Source: Bog-473 sp963791995 (lineage in GTDB: Bacteria > Actinomycetota > Acidimicrobiia > Acidimicrobiales > RAAP-2). From it: a DNA stretch of 64,000 bases. The stretch is taken from NCBI GenBank assembly GCA_963791995.1, contig CAWBUQ010000001.1, forward strand, positions 620,001 through 684,000, in the 5' to 3' direction. Below, piece by piece: positions 45,240-54,234 of this stretch; positions within the stretch are counted from its first letter, which is position 1; each line of letters starts with the position of its first letter. The notes under the pieces are model-generated. The model had not been told where the DNA came from, did not search any database, and saw only the letters and a list, made by a program, of their open reading frames with translations. A program made the translations under genes and the position numbers.

Positions 45240-47330
45240 GTGAATCACCTGGCCGACGAGACGAGCCCGTATCTGCGCCAGCATGCCGACAACCCCGTCG
45301 AGTGGTACCCCTGGGGTGACGATGCCCTGCGCCGTGCCCGCGACGAGGACAAATGCCTCTTCGTGTCGATCGGGTACGCGTCGTGCCACTGGTGCCACGT
45401 CATGGCGCACGAGAGTTTCGAGGACGCGGCCACGGCCGAGGACCTGTCCCGCTGGTTCATCTCCGTGAAGGTGGACCGCGAAGAGCGTCCCGACCTCGAC
45501 GCCGTCTACATGGCGGCGACCCAGGCCCTGACCGGTTCGGGGGGCTGGCCCATGTCGGTGTTCTGCACGCCCGACGGCCGCCCCTTCTACGCCGGCACCT
45601 ACTTCCCGCCGGCCGATCGAGCGGGCATGCCGTCCTTCCGGCGCGTCGTGCACACGCTGGGAGAGGCCTGGCAGACCCAACGAGACGCCGTGCTCGAACA
45701 AGCCGACGCGCTCGTCGGCGCCGTGCGAAAGGAGTTGCGCCTGGCCGAGGCCCTCCATGCGGAGGACGCGGAAAACGCCCAGGCGGCAGAGGGCGCGCCG
45801 GCGGCACGGGTCGGCGGTGGCGTTCTGCTGGGCGCGCCACTCGGCGCGGCCGACCCCGCGCTCGAGCCGGCGCCCTTACTGGCGCGCGTGGTGGCCGGAC
45901 TCGCCGCCGGGTTCGATCCGCAGTGGGGCGGCTTCGGCCCCGCACCGAAGTTCCCGCGCCCGACGCTCGTCGAGCTGTGCCTCCGGGTGGCCCGCCGCGG
46001 CGGCCCCGGGGGCGAGCAGGCCGGGACCATGGCCGCCCGCACGCTCGACGCCATGGCCGCCGGCGGCATCTACGACCACCTGGTCGGGGGGTTCTGCCGC
46101 TACGCCACCGACGCGCACTGGCTCGTGCCGCACTTCGAGAAGATGCTGACCGACCAGGCCCTGCTGGCCCGCGCCTACCTGCACGCGTGGCAGGACGGCG
46201 GCCGGGCGGACTATCTCGGCGTCGTGACCGAGACGCTCGACTTCGTGCTGCGCGACCTTTCGACCCCCGAGGGCGCCCTGTACTCCTCCTTCGATGCCGA
46301 CGCCGGCGGCGTGGAGGGCGCCCACGCCACCTTCACCCTCGACGAGCTGCGCGCCGTGTTGCCCGCAGACCTCGTCCCGGCCGCCGCGGACTGGTACGGC
46401 ATCACCGCCGGCGGGAACTGGGAGGGACGCAACATCCCGGTTCGCCCCGTCGGCGCACCCCTGGCCCGTCCGCCTGAGATCGACGAGGCTCGGCGCCTCC
46501 TCGCGGAGGCACGCGCCCAGCGGGTCCAGCCGGCGCGGGACGAGAAGGTGCTGACCGAATGGAACGCCATGGCGGTGGCGACGCTGGCCGAGGTGGCGGC
46601 CGCGACAGGCAACGGGCACTACGGGCGCCGGGCCGAGGAGATCGGCGAATTCCTGATCACCTCCATGTACGACGATGGTCGCCTGATGCGCAGCTGGCAA
46701 GGCGGCCGGGCTCGGCACCTCGCCGTGGCGACCGACCACGCCTGGCTCATTGAGGCCTGCGTGCGCCTGTCGGAGTGGACCGGGCGCAGCGTGTGGCGCG
46801 AGCGGGCGCGCCGCGTCGCCGGCGACCTCCTCGACCTGTTCTGGGACGACGAAGCCGGCGGGTTCTTCTCCACCGGCCGCGACGCCGAAGCACTCGTCGT
46901 GCGACCCAAGGAATTCCTCGACGGCGCCGTCCCCGCGGCCAACTCCATCGCCGTCACCGCGCTGGTGCGCGTCAACGCATTGGCCGACGACAGCCGGATC
47001 GACGATGCGCTGCGTCGCACCCTGGCGCTGGCCCGACCGCTCCTCGAACGGCACCCGGCGGCGCTGGCCGACCTGGTGGCGGCACTGCCGATGTGGAGCG
47101 CCCGGAACGAAATCGTGGTCACCGGGTCGCGCGGCGACCTCGTCTCGGAGGTCCGGCGCCACTGGCTGCCCGCCGCCGTGCTCGCCTGGGGAGAGCCCGA
47201 CGCCGGACCGCTGTTCGTGGGACGCCCCGGTGAGCCGGGCCAGGCCTACGTCTGCGAGGCGCGGTCGTGCCTGACCCCGGCCACCGACGTCGCCACGCTC
47301 GCCGGGCAGCTCGAGGCGCTGGTCGCATGA
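45240..47330 (+). CDS. DUF255 thioredoxin-fold protein (YyaL/SSP411 family)
   Basis: A 696-residue protein. The N-terminal thioredoxin-like DUF255 domain reads TSPYLRQHADNPVEWYPWGDDAL, then SIGYASCHWCHVMAHESFED with the CxxC-type pair, and KVDREERPDLDAVYM. The rest is an alpha/alpha six-hairpin toroid as in glycosidases, with PHFEKMLTDQALLARAY and a late RPKEFLDGAVPAANS. The family is widespread but its biochemical role is unclear. It overlaps the next gene by four bases (ATGA). Confidence 0.9.
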   Translation: MNHLADETSPYLRQHADNPVEWYPWGDDALRRARDEDKCLFVSIGYASCHWCHVMAHESFEDAATAEDLSRWFISVKVDREERPDLDAVYMAATQALTGSGGWPMSVFCTPDGRPFYAGTYFPPADRAGMPSFRRVVHTLGEAWQTQRDAVLEQADALVGAVRKELRLAEALHAEDAENAQAAEGAPAARVGGGVLLGAPLGAADPALEPAPLLARVVAGLAAGFDPQWGGFGPAPKFPRPTLVELCLRVARRGGPGGEQAGTMAARTLDAMAAGGIYDHLVGGFCRYATDAHWLVPHFEKMLTDQALLARAYLHAWQDGGRADYLGVVTETLDFVLRDLSTPEGALYSSFDADAGGVEGAHATFTLDELRAVLPADLVPAAADWYGITAGGNWEGRNIPVRPVGAPLARPPEIDEARRLLAEARAQRVQPARDEKVLTEWNAMAVATLAEVAAATGNGHYGRRAEEIGEFLITSMYDDGRLMRSWQGGRARHLAVATDHAWLIEACVRLSEWTGRSVWRERARRVAGDLLDLFWDDEAGGFFSTGRDAEALVVRPKEFLDGAVPAANSIAVTALVRVNALADDSRIDDALRRTLALARPLLERHPAALADLVAALPMWSARNEIVVTGSRGDLVSEVRRHWLPAAVLAWGEPDAGPLFVGRPGEPGQAYVCEARSCLTPATDVATLAGQLEALVA

Positions 47331-48262
47331 GGCGGCGCGTCGGCGGGACCCGATCGGTCAGCACCTCCCCGGTCGGGCGGCACGTGACGCCTCTCGGCGA
47401 TCCTGAGGTGCCCGACGGGTCCGAGGGGTCCGAGGGGTCCGAGGGGAACGAGCGATTCGACGGACCCGAAGACGGTGCGGAGGAGGCCGCCGAGGACAGG
47501 CGGGAAGCCCGCGCCGGCGACGCCGGCGGTGAAGACGACGGGGCTTCCCGGCGGTCGCCCTCGACGCCGACCGACCCGTCACGACTGGTGCGGCGCTCGG
47601 CCCGGCGCAAGGAGCGCGTCCCGACCGCGGGTGGTTCGACGTTGCATCTCTTGGTCCTGTCGTCGACGCTCGAGGACACCACGGTGGTCGACCTGGCCAC
47701 CCGGACCGTGATGCGGGTACGCGTGCCATGGCCCGAGGGGCACGAACCCGACATCGCCACCTTCGACGTGGTCGAAGTCACGCTGGCCGACGACCCCGAG
47801 CGTGACGACCTGGCCCAACCCGAGGCGACCACGGTGGCCGACCTGCCGCGTCACGTCGGGACCCTGCGCGGTCGCCGCCTGCGCAAGCTGCTCAGCCGGC
47901 TCGTCGCCAGCCCCGACGGACCTCTGCTCGGCTTCCCCGGGCCGTCGGCCCCGTACTGGGAGTTCCGGGGCTTTCGCCCGTCGGTGGCACTCATTGAGCC
48001 GACGCGGCGGCCACAACTGCTGCGCCGGCACGACGACGGGTCCACCTGGGTCCGGTTCGGCTGGGACCGCGACGACGTCTGGCTCCCAGTGGAGGACCGC
48101 AACGCCGCCCGCGCCCTCGACGCGGCGCGGCGCGACCGCCTGAGCGGGAAGAGTCTCGCCACTGCCCTGGGGTTCGAGCCGCAGTACCTGCTGGTGACGG
48201 TCAGCCCGCCACGGGACGGACACTGCTACAAGGTGTGTGCGGCGGTGCTGCCGCGAGGCTGA
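47327..48262 (+). CDS. hypothetical protein with acidic low-complexity N-terminus
   Basis: A 311-residue soluble protein with no recognised domain. Residues 25-80 are acidic and repetitive (EGSEGSEGNE, then Glu/Ala-rich). The folded part begins near residue 90 (STLHLLVLSSTLEDTTVVDLATR) and includes RRLRKLLSRLV, GPSAPYWEFRGFRPS and TALGFEPQYLLVTVSPPRDGHCYK. ATG 47327 overlaps the stop of the DUF255 gene. Its partner status with that gene is the only clue to function. Confidence 0.6.
   Translation: MRRRVGGTRSVSTSPVGRHVTPLGDPEVPDGSEGSEGSEGNERFDGPEDGAEEAAEDRREARAGDAGGEDDGASRRSPSTPTDPSRLVRRSARRKERVPTAGGSTLHLLVLSSTLEDTTVVDLATRTVMRVRVPWPEGHEPDIATFDVVEVTLADDPERDDLAQPEATTVADLPRHVGTLRGRRLRKLLSRLVASPDGPLLGFPGPSAPYWEFRGFRPSVALIEPTRRPQLLRRHDDGSTWVRFGWDRDDVWLPVEDRNAARALDAARRDRLSGKSLATALGFEPQYLLVTVSPPRDGHCYKVCAAVLPRG
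47418..47444 (+). repeat. three tandem 9-base repeats
   Basis: The unit GGTCCGAGG is repeated three times without change inside the low-complexity N-terminus of the hypothetical protein, encoding Gly/Ser/Glu. Such a tract can change length by slippage while keeping frame. Confidence 0.8.
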
Positions 48263-48283
48263 CGTTGGTGCGCCGCCGGGCGT

Positions 48284-48958
48284 TCAGCGCCCGAGCTTGC
48301 CCCCCGCCAGATCCTCGGCCATGGCCCAGCCGAAGGCGACCAGGCGGTCGCCGCGATCGGCGTCGAAGCCCGAGTTGAAGTGGGCGTCGACGCCCGCGGG
48401 GATCTTCACCTTCTGGGCGAAGAAGTCGAGGCCGCCGGCCACCGACCCGTCACCCTTCAAGACGAAGGTGCGGTCGTCGAGCTTGCTCTCGCATCCGAAG
48501 CGCTTCGAGAGTCGTCTCGCCCAGGCTCGCTCCTCGCCCGAGGACTTGTGCTCGGGGAAGGGCACCACGTCCTGGAGCCCGGCGAAGGCGCGGAAACCCT
48601 CGGGGCCGAGCAGCCTGGTCCCGAGCAGCACGTCCTCGTCGGGGAAGGCCAACAGGGCCCGGCGGTACTGGTCGGCCATGATCGACTTCAAGGCGGCTTC
48701 CGACCGCGAATTCCGGTCCACCAGCGCCAGCCCCACCAACAGGGAGGGCGTGCCTCCGATGCGCTCGAGCGTGCAGAACGAATAGCCCCGGAGCTTGTTC
48801 CCCTCGCGCGCCTGGGTGATCAGGACCCAGGCCTCACGCTCTTTGGAGAGATAGCCGATGTCGAAGCCGGGCGGCCGGTCCGCACAGAGATCCGCCATTT
48901 CGACGAGCTCAGCATCGCTGAGCGCAGTGCAATCCTTGGTGCTCACGACGATCGGCAT
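48284..48958 (-). CDS. hypothetical protein
   Basis: A 224-residue soluble protein that I do not assign. It reads as a compact fold: LSDAELVEMADLCADRPPGF, REAWVLITQAREGNKLRGYSFCTLERIGGTP, LVDRNSRSEAALKSIMADQYRRALLAFPDEDVLLGTRLLGPEGF and a C-terminal GWAMAEDLAGGKLGR. The pattern near the N-terminus is somewhat reminiscent of acetyltransferase-like proteins, but no CoA-binding motif is clear. A TAGACT six bases before the ATG suggests a leaderless transcript. Confidence 0.6.
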   Translation of the reverse strand: MPIVVSTKDCTALSDAELVEMADLCADRPPGFDIGYLSKEREAWVLITQAREGNKLRGYSFCTLERIGGTPSLLVGLALVDRNSRSEAALKSIMADQYRRALLAFPDEDVLLGTRLLGPEGFRAFAGLQDVVPFPEHKSSGEERAWARRLSKRFGCESKLDDRTFVLKGDGSVAGGLDFFAQKVKIPAGVDAHFNSGFDADRGDRLVAFGWAMAEDLAGGKLGR

Positions 48959-48964
48959 GAACGC

Positions 48965-48970
48965 AGTCTA
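48965..48970 (-). promoter_or_regulatory. -10 element of a leaderless hypothetical gene
   Basis: TAGACT on the minus strand ends six bases before the ATG at 48958. Confidence 0.5.
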
Positions 48971-49085
48971 CTGGCTCGGCTGACGACGTTCCCAACCGGT
49001 CGGGGCCGCCACACCGCGTGTGCAACCGGCCCGAGGTCGCGTCAGCCCAGTTCAGAGCATTATTTCTGACGCCGCTGTCACCGGT

Positions 49086-52000
49086 TCAAGACAACACCGC
49101 ACTCTGCCCGAGGAGCCGCTTGAGCTCGCCGACGAGCCCGTTGCGGAAATCGACGTTGAATTCGGGCGGAAGCTTCAGGACCTTCTCACCGACATGGAGC
49201 AGCACGGGAGAGGGCCCGGGGTGGCAGCTCAGGACGTCCTTGAGACCGTCCACCTTGGCCTCGGTGAGGACCCCGAGCGGCAACTTGATGTGCAGGTCGG
49301 ACTGGCCCCGGTCCAAGAGCGGGCGGGACACCTCCATGCAGACGATCTTCGGCTCCTCTTCCCGTGTGTCGAGCCGGCCCTTGATGACCAAGATGGCGTC
49401 GTTCTCGATCATGGCGCCGTACTCGGCCATGGTCTTGGGGAACACGAAGACCTCCATGGCCGCCTGCAGGTCTTCGAGCACGAACCTCGCCATGAGGTCG
49501 CCCTTCTTCGTGTAGGAGCGGCGCAGATCGGTCACCACGCCGCCCACCGTGCGCACCGGAGAGCGGTCCGCCGTCGCCACGTCCTCTTCGCGCATGTCCG
49601 ACAGGGTGCTGTCGGTGTGGCGCGAGAGCGCCGCCTCGTAGCCCATGAGGGGATGGTCGCTCACGTAGAGACCGAGCATCTCCTTCTCGAAAGCCAGGCG
49701 CTGCGCCTTGTCGAACTCGCTGTCGGGGATGGGGACCTTGGCCCCGCCCCAGCCCGGGTCCGCCTGCTCTTCCTCGAACGCTGCGAACAGGGTCGTGATG
49801 CCGAGGTCCTGCTCACGGCGCCATTCGAGCGTCCGGTCCACCACCGCTTCGAGGACCAGGCACAGGCCCTGGCGCGGATGGCCCATGGAGTCGAACGCTC
49901 CGCCCTTGACGAGCGACTCCATGGTGCGCTTGTTCAGAACGACCGGGTCGACCCTGGCGCAGAAGTCGAAGATGTCGGCGAAGGGCCCGTTGGCCTCGCG
50001 CTCGACCACGATCCGCTCGACGAGGCTCTCGCCGACGTTGCGCACCGCCGCCAGCCCGAAGACGATGGCGCGTCGGGACGCGTCCAGCGTGCTCGTTTCG
50101 TCGGCTCCGTCCAGCTCTCCCTCCTCGGCGTCATCGCCCGCACCGCCACCGTTGCCGTCAGTCACCGGCGCGCCCGCAGCACTTCCCGGCGTCGTCAGGT
50201 CCGGCGCGAACTCGGCGACCGAGCGGTTGACGTCGGGCACGAGCACGTCGATCCCCATCGATCGGCACTCCCCGAGATACACCGCCGTCTTGTCCTTGTT
50301 GTCCTTCACCGATGTGAGCAGCGCCGACATGTACTCGACCGGGTAGTGCGCTTTGAGCCAGGCCGTCTGATACGCCACCAGCCCGTAGCCGTAGGAGTGC
50401 GACTTGTTGAACGCGTAGTCGGCGAACGGCTCGATGATGTCGAAGAGTGCGGTGCCCAGTTCCTCGCCGTACCCCTCGCTCACGCAGCCGGCGACGAACT
50501 TCTCGCGCTCTGCGGCAATCAGGGCACGGATCTTCTTGCCGCACGCCTTGCGGAGGTTGTCGGCTTCTTCGAGCGAGTACCCGGCGAACTTCTGGGCCAC
50601 CCGCATGACCGACTCCTGGTAGAGCATCAGCCCGTAGGTGTCTTTCAAGATGGGCTCAATGTCGGGATGCAGGTACGTGAGTTCCTTGCGGCCGTTCTTC
50701 AGCTCCGGGTAGTCGCGGTGCATGTTGGCCGCCATGGGACCCGGGCGGTAGAGCGCAACCAGCGCAGCCACGTCGTCGAAGCTCGTGGGAGCGAGAGCGC
50801 GCAGGGTCTGGCGCATCGCACCACCCTCGAGCTGGAACACGCCGATCGACTCCGCCCGTCGCAGCATCTCCAGCGTGGGCTCGTCGTCGAGGGCGATGTT
50901 GTCGATGTCGAGGCGCTCCCCCGTCGCCGCCTCGATCAGGTCGAGCGCCCGCTCAATGACCGAGAGGTTGCGCAAGCCCAGGAAGTCCATCTTGAGCAGC
51001 CCGAGCTCTTCGACCCCGTGCATTTCGTACTGGGTCACGATCGGCGCGTCCTCGGCGACACCGCCGGCGTCGGGCTTGCGCTGAATGGGCAGGTAATCGG
51101 TCAACGGGTCGCGGGAGATCACGACGGCGGCGGCGTGGATCCCGTCCTGGCGCCGCAGACCTTCGAGCCCGAGCGCGACGTCGATGACCTCCTTGGCCTC
51201 GGGGTCCGTCTCGTGCATGATGCGCAGCTCGCCCGCCGAGGCATAGCCGTCCTCGTGGCCCTCGACCTTCTCCAAGCAGGCGCGCAGCGGCGTGTCGCGG
51301 CCCATGATCAGCGGGGGCATCGCCTTGGCGATCTTGTCGCCGACGATGTAGGGCTTGCCCAGCACCCGGGCCGCGTCTCGTACCGCGGCCCGCGCCTTGA
51401 TGGTCGAGAACGTGATGATCTGCGCCACCCGGTCGCTGCCGTACTTCTCCGCCGCGTAGCGCATGACGTCGGCGCGGTAGCGCTCGTCGAAGTCCATGTC
51501 GATGTCGGGCATCTGCTTGCGGCCGGGGTTCAAGAAGCGCTCGAAGAGGAGGTCGTAGCGGATGGGATCGAGGTCGACGATGCGCAGGCAGTAGGCGACG
51601 CAGCAGCCGGCGGCCGAGCCGCGCCCGGGACCGACCCGGATGTTCGACTCGCGGGCGAAGCGGATGAGGTCCCAGACCACGAGGAAGTAGGCCGGGAAAC
51701 CCATGTCGCCGATGACGCCGAGCTCGAAGTCGAGGCGCTGCACGACCTCGGGCGGGACGGGGTCCCCGTAGCGCTCCTTTGCTCCCTCGTAGGCCAGGTG
51801 GCGCAGGTACGCCTGGGCCCGCTCCTCGTACGTGGCTCCGCTGAACGCGTCGGGCACCGGGAACTCGGGCAGGCTCGGCTTGCCGAGCTCGATCTGCACG
51901 TCGGCCCGTTCCGCGATGAGGAGCGTGTTGTCGCACGCCTCGGGCACGTCCCGGAAGAGGTGGCGCATTTCGGACGCGGACTTGAGGTAGTGCTCGGTGC

Positions 52001-52763
52001 CCTCGAACTTGAAGCGGTTCGTGTCCGAGAGCAGCGCGCCCGTCTGGACGCACAGGAGCGCGTCGTGTGCAACCGCGTCGCCTCTGTGCGTGTAGTGGCT
52101 GTCGTTGGTGGCGAGCAGCGGAGCGCCGATCCGCCGCGCGATCTCGATCAGTTGCGGATTCGTCCGGTGCTGATCGGCGATGCCGTGGTCTTGGAGTTCG
52201 ACGAAGAGGTTGCCCTTGCCGAAGATGTCCTGCAGCCGCGCCGCGCGCGCCTCTGCCTCGGTGACGTCGCCGGCCAGCAGGGCCTGGAGCACGACACCGC
52301 CCAGGCAGCCGGTGGTGCCGATCAAGCCGCTGTGGTGTCGCTCGAGCAGCTCCCAGTCGACGCGCGGCTTGTAGTAGTAGCCCTCGAGATACGCCGCCGA
52401 GGACAGCTTCATGAGGTTGCGGTAGCCCTCGATGTTCTCGGCCAGCAGGGTCAGGTGGTAGTAGAGCTTCTGCCCGCCCTCCACGTCACCGCCGGTGTCG
52501 TCGACCCGACCGCGTCGGACGGGCCGCTCGTGGCGCGACTCGCCCGCCATGTAGGACTCGGTGCCGATGATTGGGGTGATGCCGGCGTCCCGACAGGCCT
52601 TGTAGAAGTCGAGGACGCCGTACATGTTCCCGTGGTCGGTGATCCCGAGCGCGGGCTGACCGTCCTCCGCCGCGGCGGCCACCAGGTCCTTGACCCGTGC
52701 CGCACCGTCGAGCATGGAGAACTCGGTGTGGGTGTGCAGATGCGTAAACGACCGCTCCGACAC
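49086..52763 (-). CDS. dnaE: DNA polymerase III alpha subunit
   Basis: The replicative polymerase, 1225 residues and uninterrupted. The PHP domain starts FTHLHTHTEFSMLDGA and includes GITDHGNMYG and ATNDSHYTHRGD, keeping the metal ligands of the proofreading-competent actinobacterial type. The polymerase catalytic Asp motif is MPDIDMDFDERYR, the GPGRGSAAGCCVAYCL block precedes it, and an OB-fold lies near the C-terminus. A GGAGG six bases before the GTG and a TAAGTT upstream give ordinary initiation. The acidic insert DDAEEGELDGADE is not conserved. Confidence 0.98.
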   Translation of the reverse strand: MSERSFTHLHTHTEFSMLDGAARVKDLVAAAAEDGQPALGITDHGNMYGVLDFYKACRDAGITPIIGTESYMAGESRHERPVRRGRVDDTGGDVEGGQKLYYHLTLLAENIEGYRNLMKLSSAAYLEGYYYKPRVDWELLERHHSGLIGTTGCLGGVVLQALLAGDVTEAEARAARLQDIFGKGNLFVELQDHGIADQHRTNPQLIEIARRIGAPLLATNDSHYTHRGDAVAHDALLCVQTGALLSDTNRFKFEGTEHYLKSASEMRHLFRDVPEACDNTLLIAERADVQIELGKPSLPEFPVPDAFSGATYEERAQAYLRHLAYEGAKERYGDPVPPEVVQRLDFELGVIGDMGFPAYFLVVWDLIRFARESNIRVGPGRGSAAGCCVAYCLRIVDLDPIRYDLLFERFLNPGRKQMPDIDMDFDERYRADVMRYAAEKYGSDRVAQIITFSTIKARAAVRDAARVLGKPYIVGDKIAKAMPPLIMGRDTPLRACLEKVEGHEDGYASAGELRIMHETDPEAKEVIDVALGLEGLRRQDGIHAAAVVISRDPLTDYLPIQRKPDAGGVAEDAPIVTQYEMHGVEELGLLKMDFLGLRNLSVIERALDLIEAATGERLDIDNIALDDEPTLEMLRRAESIGVFQLEGGAMRQTLRALAPTSFDDVAALVALYRPGPMAANMHRDYPELKNGRKELTYLHPDIEPILKDTYGLMLYQESVMRVAQKFAGYSLEEADNLRKACGKKIRALIAAEREKFVAGCVSEGYGEELGTALFDIIEPFADYAFNKSHSYGYGLVAYQTAWLKAHYPVEYMSALLTSVKDNKDKTAVYLGECRSMGIDVLVPDVNRSVAEFAPDLTTPGSAAGAPVTDGNGGGAGDDAEEGELDGADETSTLDASRRAIVFGLAAVRNVGESLVERIVVEREANGPFADIFDFCARVDPVVLNKRTMESLVKGGAFDSMGHPRQGLCLVLEAVVDRTLEWRREQDLGITTLFAAFEEEQADPGWGGAKVPIPDSEFDKAQRLAFEKEMLGLYVSDHPLMGYEAALSRHTDSTLSDMREEDVATADRSPVRTVGGVVTDLRRSYTKKGDLMARFVLEDLQAAMEVFVFPKTMAEYGAMIENDAILVIKGRLDTREEEPKIVCMEVSRPLLDRGQSDLHIKLPLGVLTEAKVDGLKDVLSCHPGPSPVLLHVGEKVLKLPPEFNVDFRNGLVGELKRLLGQSAVLS

Positions 52764-52820
52764 CGGCCCTCCTTTCGCCTCGTTGAACTTACAAGCCTGT
52801 GATTCCCCGGACCCTCGAAC

Positions 52821-53490
52821 TTAGCCCGCGGGTGCTCTGACCCGGAGAACCACCGAGCCGCCCACCTTGTCGTGCAGGGTCTGGCGCTTGCCGTCCCAGA
52901 GGGGCCAGAGCATGTCGAGCAGCCAGACGATGCCGAGGAAGATCGACAGCAGGCTGAGCAGGCGGAAGAACCCCTCGATCACGGCGCGGGCCAGCGCCCG
53001 CCCGTAACCGAGGACGGCGAAGCTCTCGTCCCGGACGGCCCGAACCCCGACCGCCATCATCCCGACGGTCTGGCCCCGGGCTGAGCCGCAGAGCACCGTC
53101 CCGTACGCGATGTAGAGGACGGCGGTGATCAGGAACGGCACGGCCGTGAAGGTGCGCCGGCGGGCTCCCCTTCCTGGCCATGGCGTGGATCTCGAGGGCA
53201 TGGCTGTGGCGGAACAGAAGGATGAGGATCACCAGCACCACGGCGAAGATGACCAAGTCGATGAGGTACCCCCCGGCTCGGATGCCCCAGGTGGCGTAGG
53301 GCTGTGTCGCCGTGCCGGACGGTGGCGGCGGCGGATAGCCGCCCTGGGTCGCGCCCTGGGCCGGGAAGGCGGGCGGACCCGGCGGCGCCCCGGGTGGTGC
53401 CGGCGGGGGGGGCGGTGCGTTTCCGGGAAAGGCCGGTGGGCCGCTGGGGCGCGCCTCGGCGTCGGGGGCGCCCGGGTCGGCGTCGCTCAC
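52821..53490 (-). CDS. RDD-family membrane protein, one frameshift
   Basis: The N-terminal 65 residues are Pro/Gly-rich (PPPPPAPPGAPPGPP). The RDD domain follows: YATWGIRAGGYLIDLVIFAVVLVILILLF with the first membrane segment, then after an extra base near 53165 FTAVPFLITAVLYIAYGT, SARGQTVGMMAVGVRAV, and a third segment LLSLLSIFLGIVWLLDMLWPLWDGKRQTLHDKVGGSVV. RDD proteins are small membrane proteins, some linked to ion transport; the role here is unknown. Confidence 0.8.
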
Positions 53491-53604
53491 CCTCGCTCCC
53501 CCACCACCGTGTCACCGCACGCGTCGGGCATCCGTCCACCATCGCGGCGTGGGGCCCTCGGGAAAGAGATGGTCGTCGACCAGCCCGAGACGGGCTGGCG
53601 ACGA

Positions 53605-54159
53605 TCAGAGATAGGCCCCGGTCCTGCCGGACTCGCCGGCCGAAGGGAGGCCGCGCTGGCGCATCTCTTCGAGCTGGGCGCGCGCCGCCATCTGCTGGGA
53701 CATCAAGGTGGCCTGGATCCCGTGGAACAGCCCTTCGAGCCACCCGACCAGCTGCGCCTGGGCGATGCGCAACTCCGCCTCGCTCGGCGCCTCGCTGTCG
53801 AAGGGCGGGGCGAGCGCTTCGAGCTCGGAGACCAGGTCGGGCGAGAGGCCCTCGGCAAGGTCCCGGATCGACTGTTCGTAGATCTCGCGCAGGCGGACCC
53901 GGCTCCGTTCGTCGAGCGGTGCCGTGCGCACCTCGTCGAGCAGCGTCTTGACCATGGAGCCGATCCGCAGCACCTTGGCGGGCTCGTTCACCGACTCGGT
54001 GGCCCCTGGCGCGTCCCCGTCGCGCGCGCCGCTCTCGAGGACCTCGTCGGGCGCGATGGGCGTGACGCCCTCGGCGATCGGCGTCGCGCCGTCGGCGATC
54101 GGCGTCGCGCCCTCGGTGGGCGGTGGGTCGCCGGCCATGTCGTTCGTCGCGTCAGTCAT
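53605..54159 (-). CDS. bpa: bacterial proteasome activator Bpa/PafE
   Basis: Bpa forms an ATP-independent ring that opens the 20S proteasome for unfolded proteins. The 184-residue protein matches the family through NEPAKVLRIGSMVKTLLDEVRTAPLDE, LREIYEQSIRDLAEGLSPDLVSEL and SEAELRIAQAQLVGWLEGLFHGIQATLMSQQMAARAQLEEMRQ, the helical bundle. The last residues RTGAYL correspond to the GQYL tail that docks into the proteasome alpha ring. Residues 16-40 contain near-repeats of ATPIA. Proteasome genes themselves lie outside the window. Confidence 0.9.
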   Translation of the reverse strand: MTDATNDMAGDPPPTEGATPIADGATPIAEGVTPIAPDEVLESGARDGDAPGATESVNEPAKVLRIGSMVKTLLDEVRTAPLDERSRVRLREIYEQSIRDLAEGLSPDLVSELEALAPPFDSEAPSEAELRIAQAQLVGWLEGLFHGIQATLMSQQMAARAQLEEMRQRGLPSAGESGRTGAYL

Positions 54160-54234
54160 GATGCCTTCCGTTGCCGTCGCAGTCGAATGTCTCTGCCCCA
54201 GCGTGCTCCCATGTTGCCACTACCGGCGCGGCGC

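Noticed and set aside
49020..52802. A 1260-codon open frame on the plus strand opposite dnaE
   Set aside because: It mirrors the codon-position GC bias of dnaE in the antisense frame. Its translation is His/Arg/Val-rich without domains, while dnaE on the other strand is complete and motif-rich.
52764..52830. LexA box near the dnaE promoter
   Set aside because: Only half-sites such as TCGAAC are present; no TCGAACNNNNGTTCGA-type palindrome can be read.
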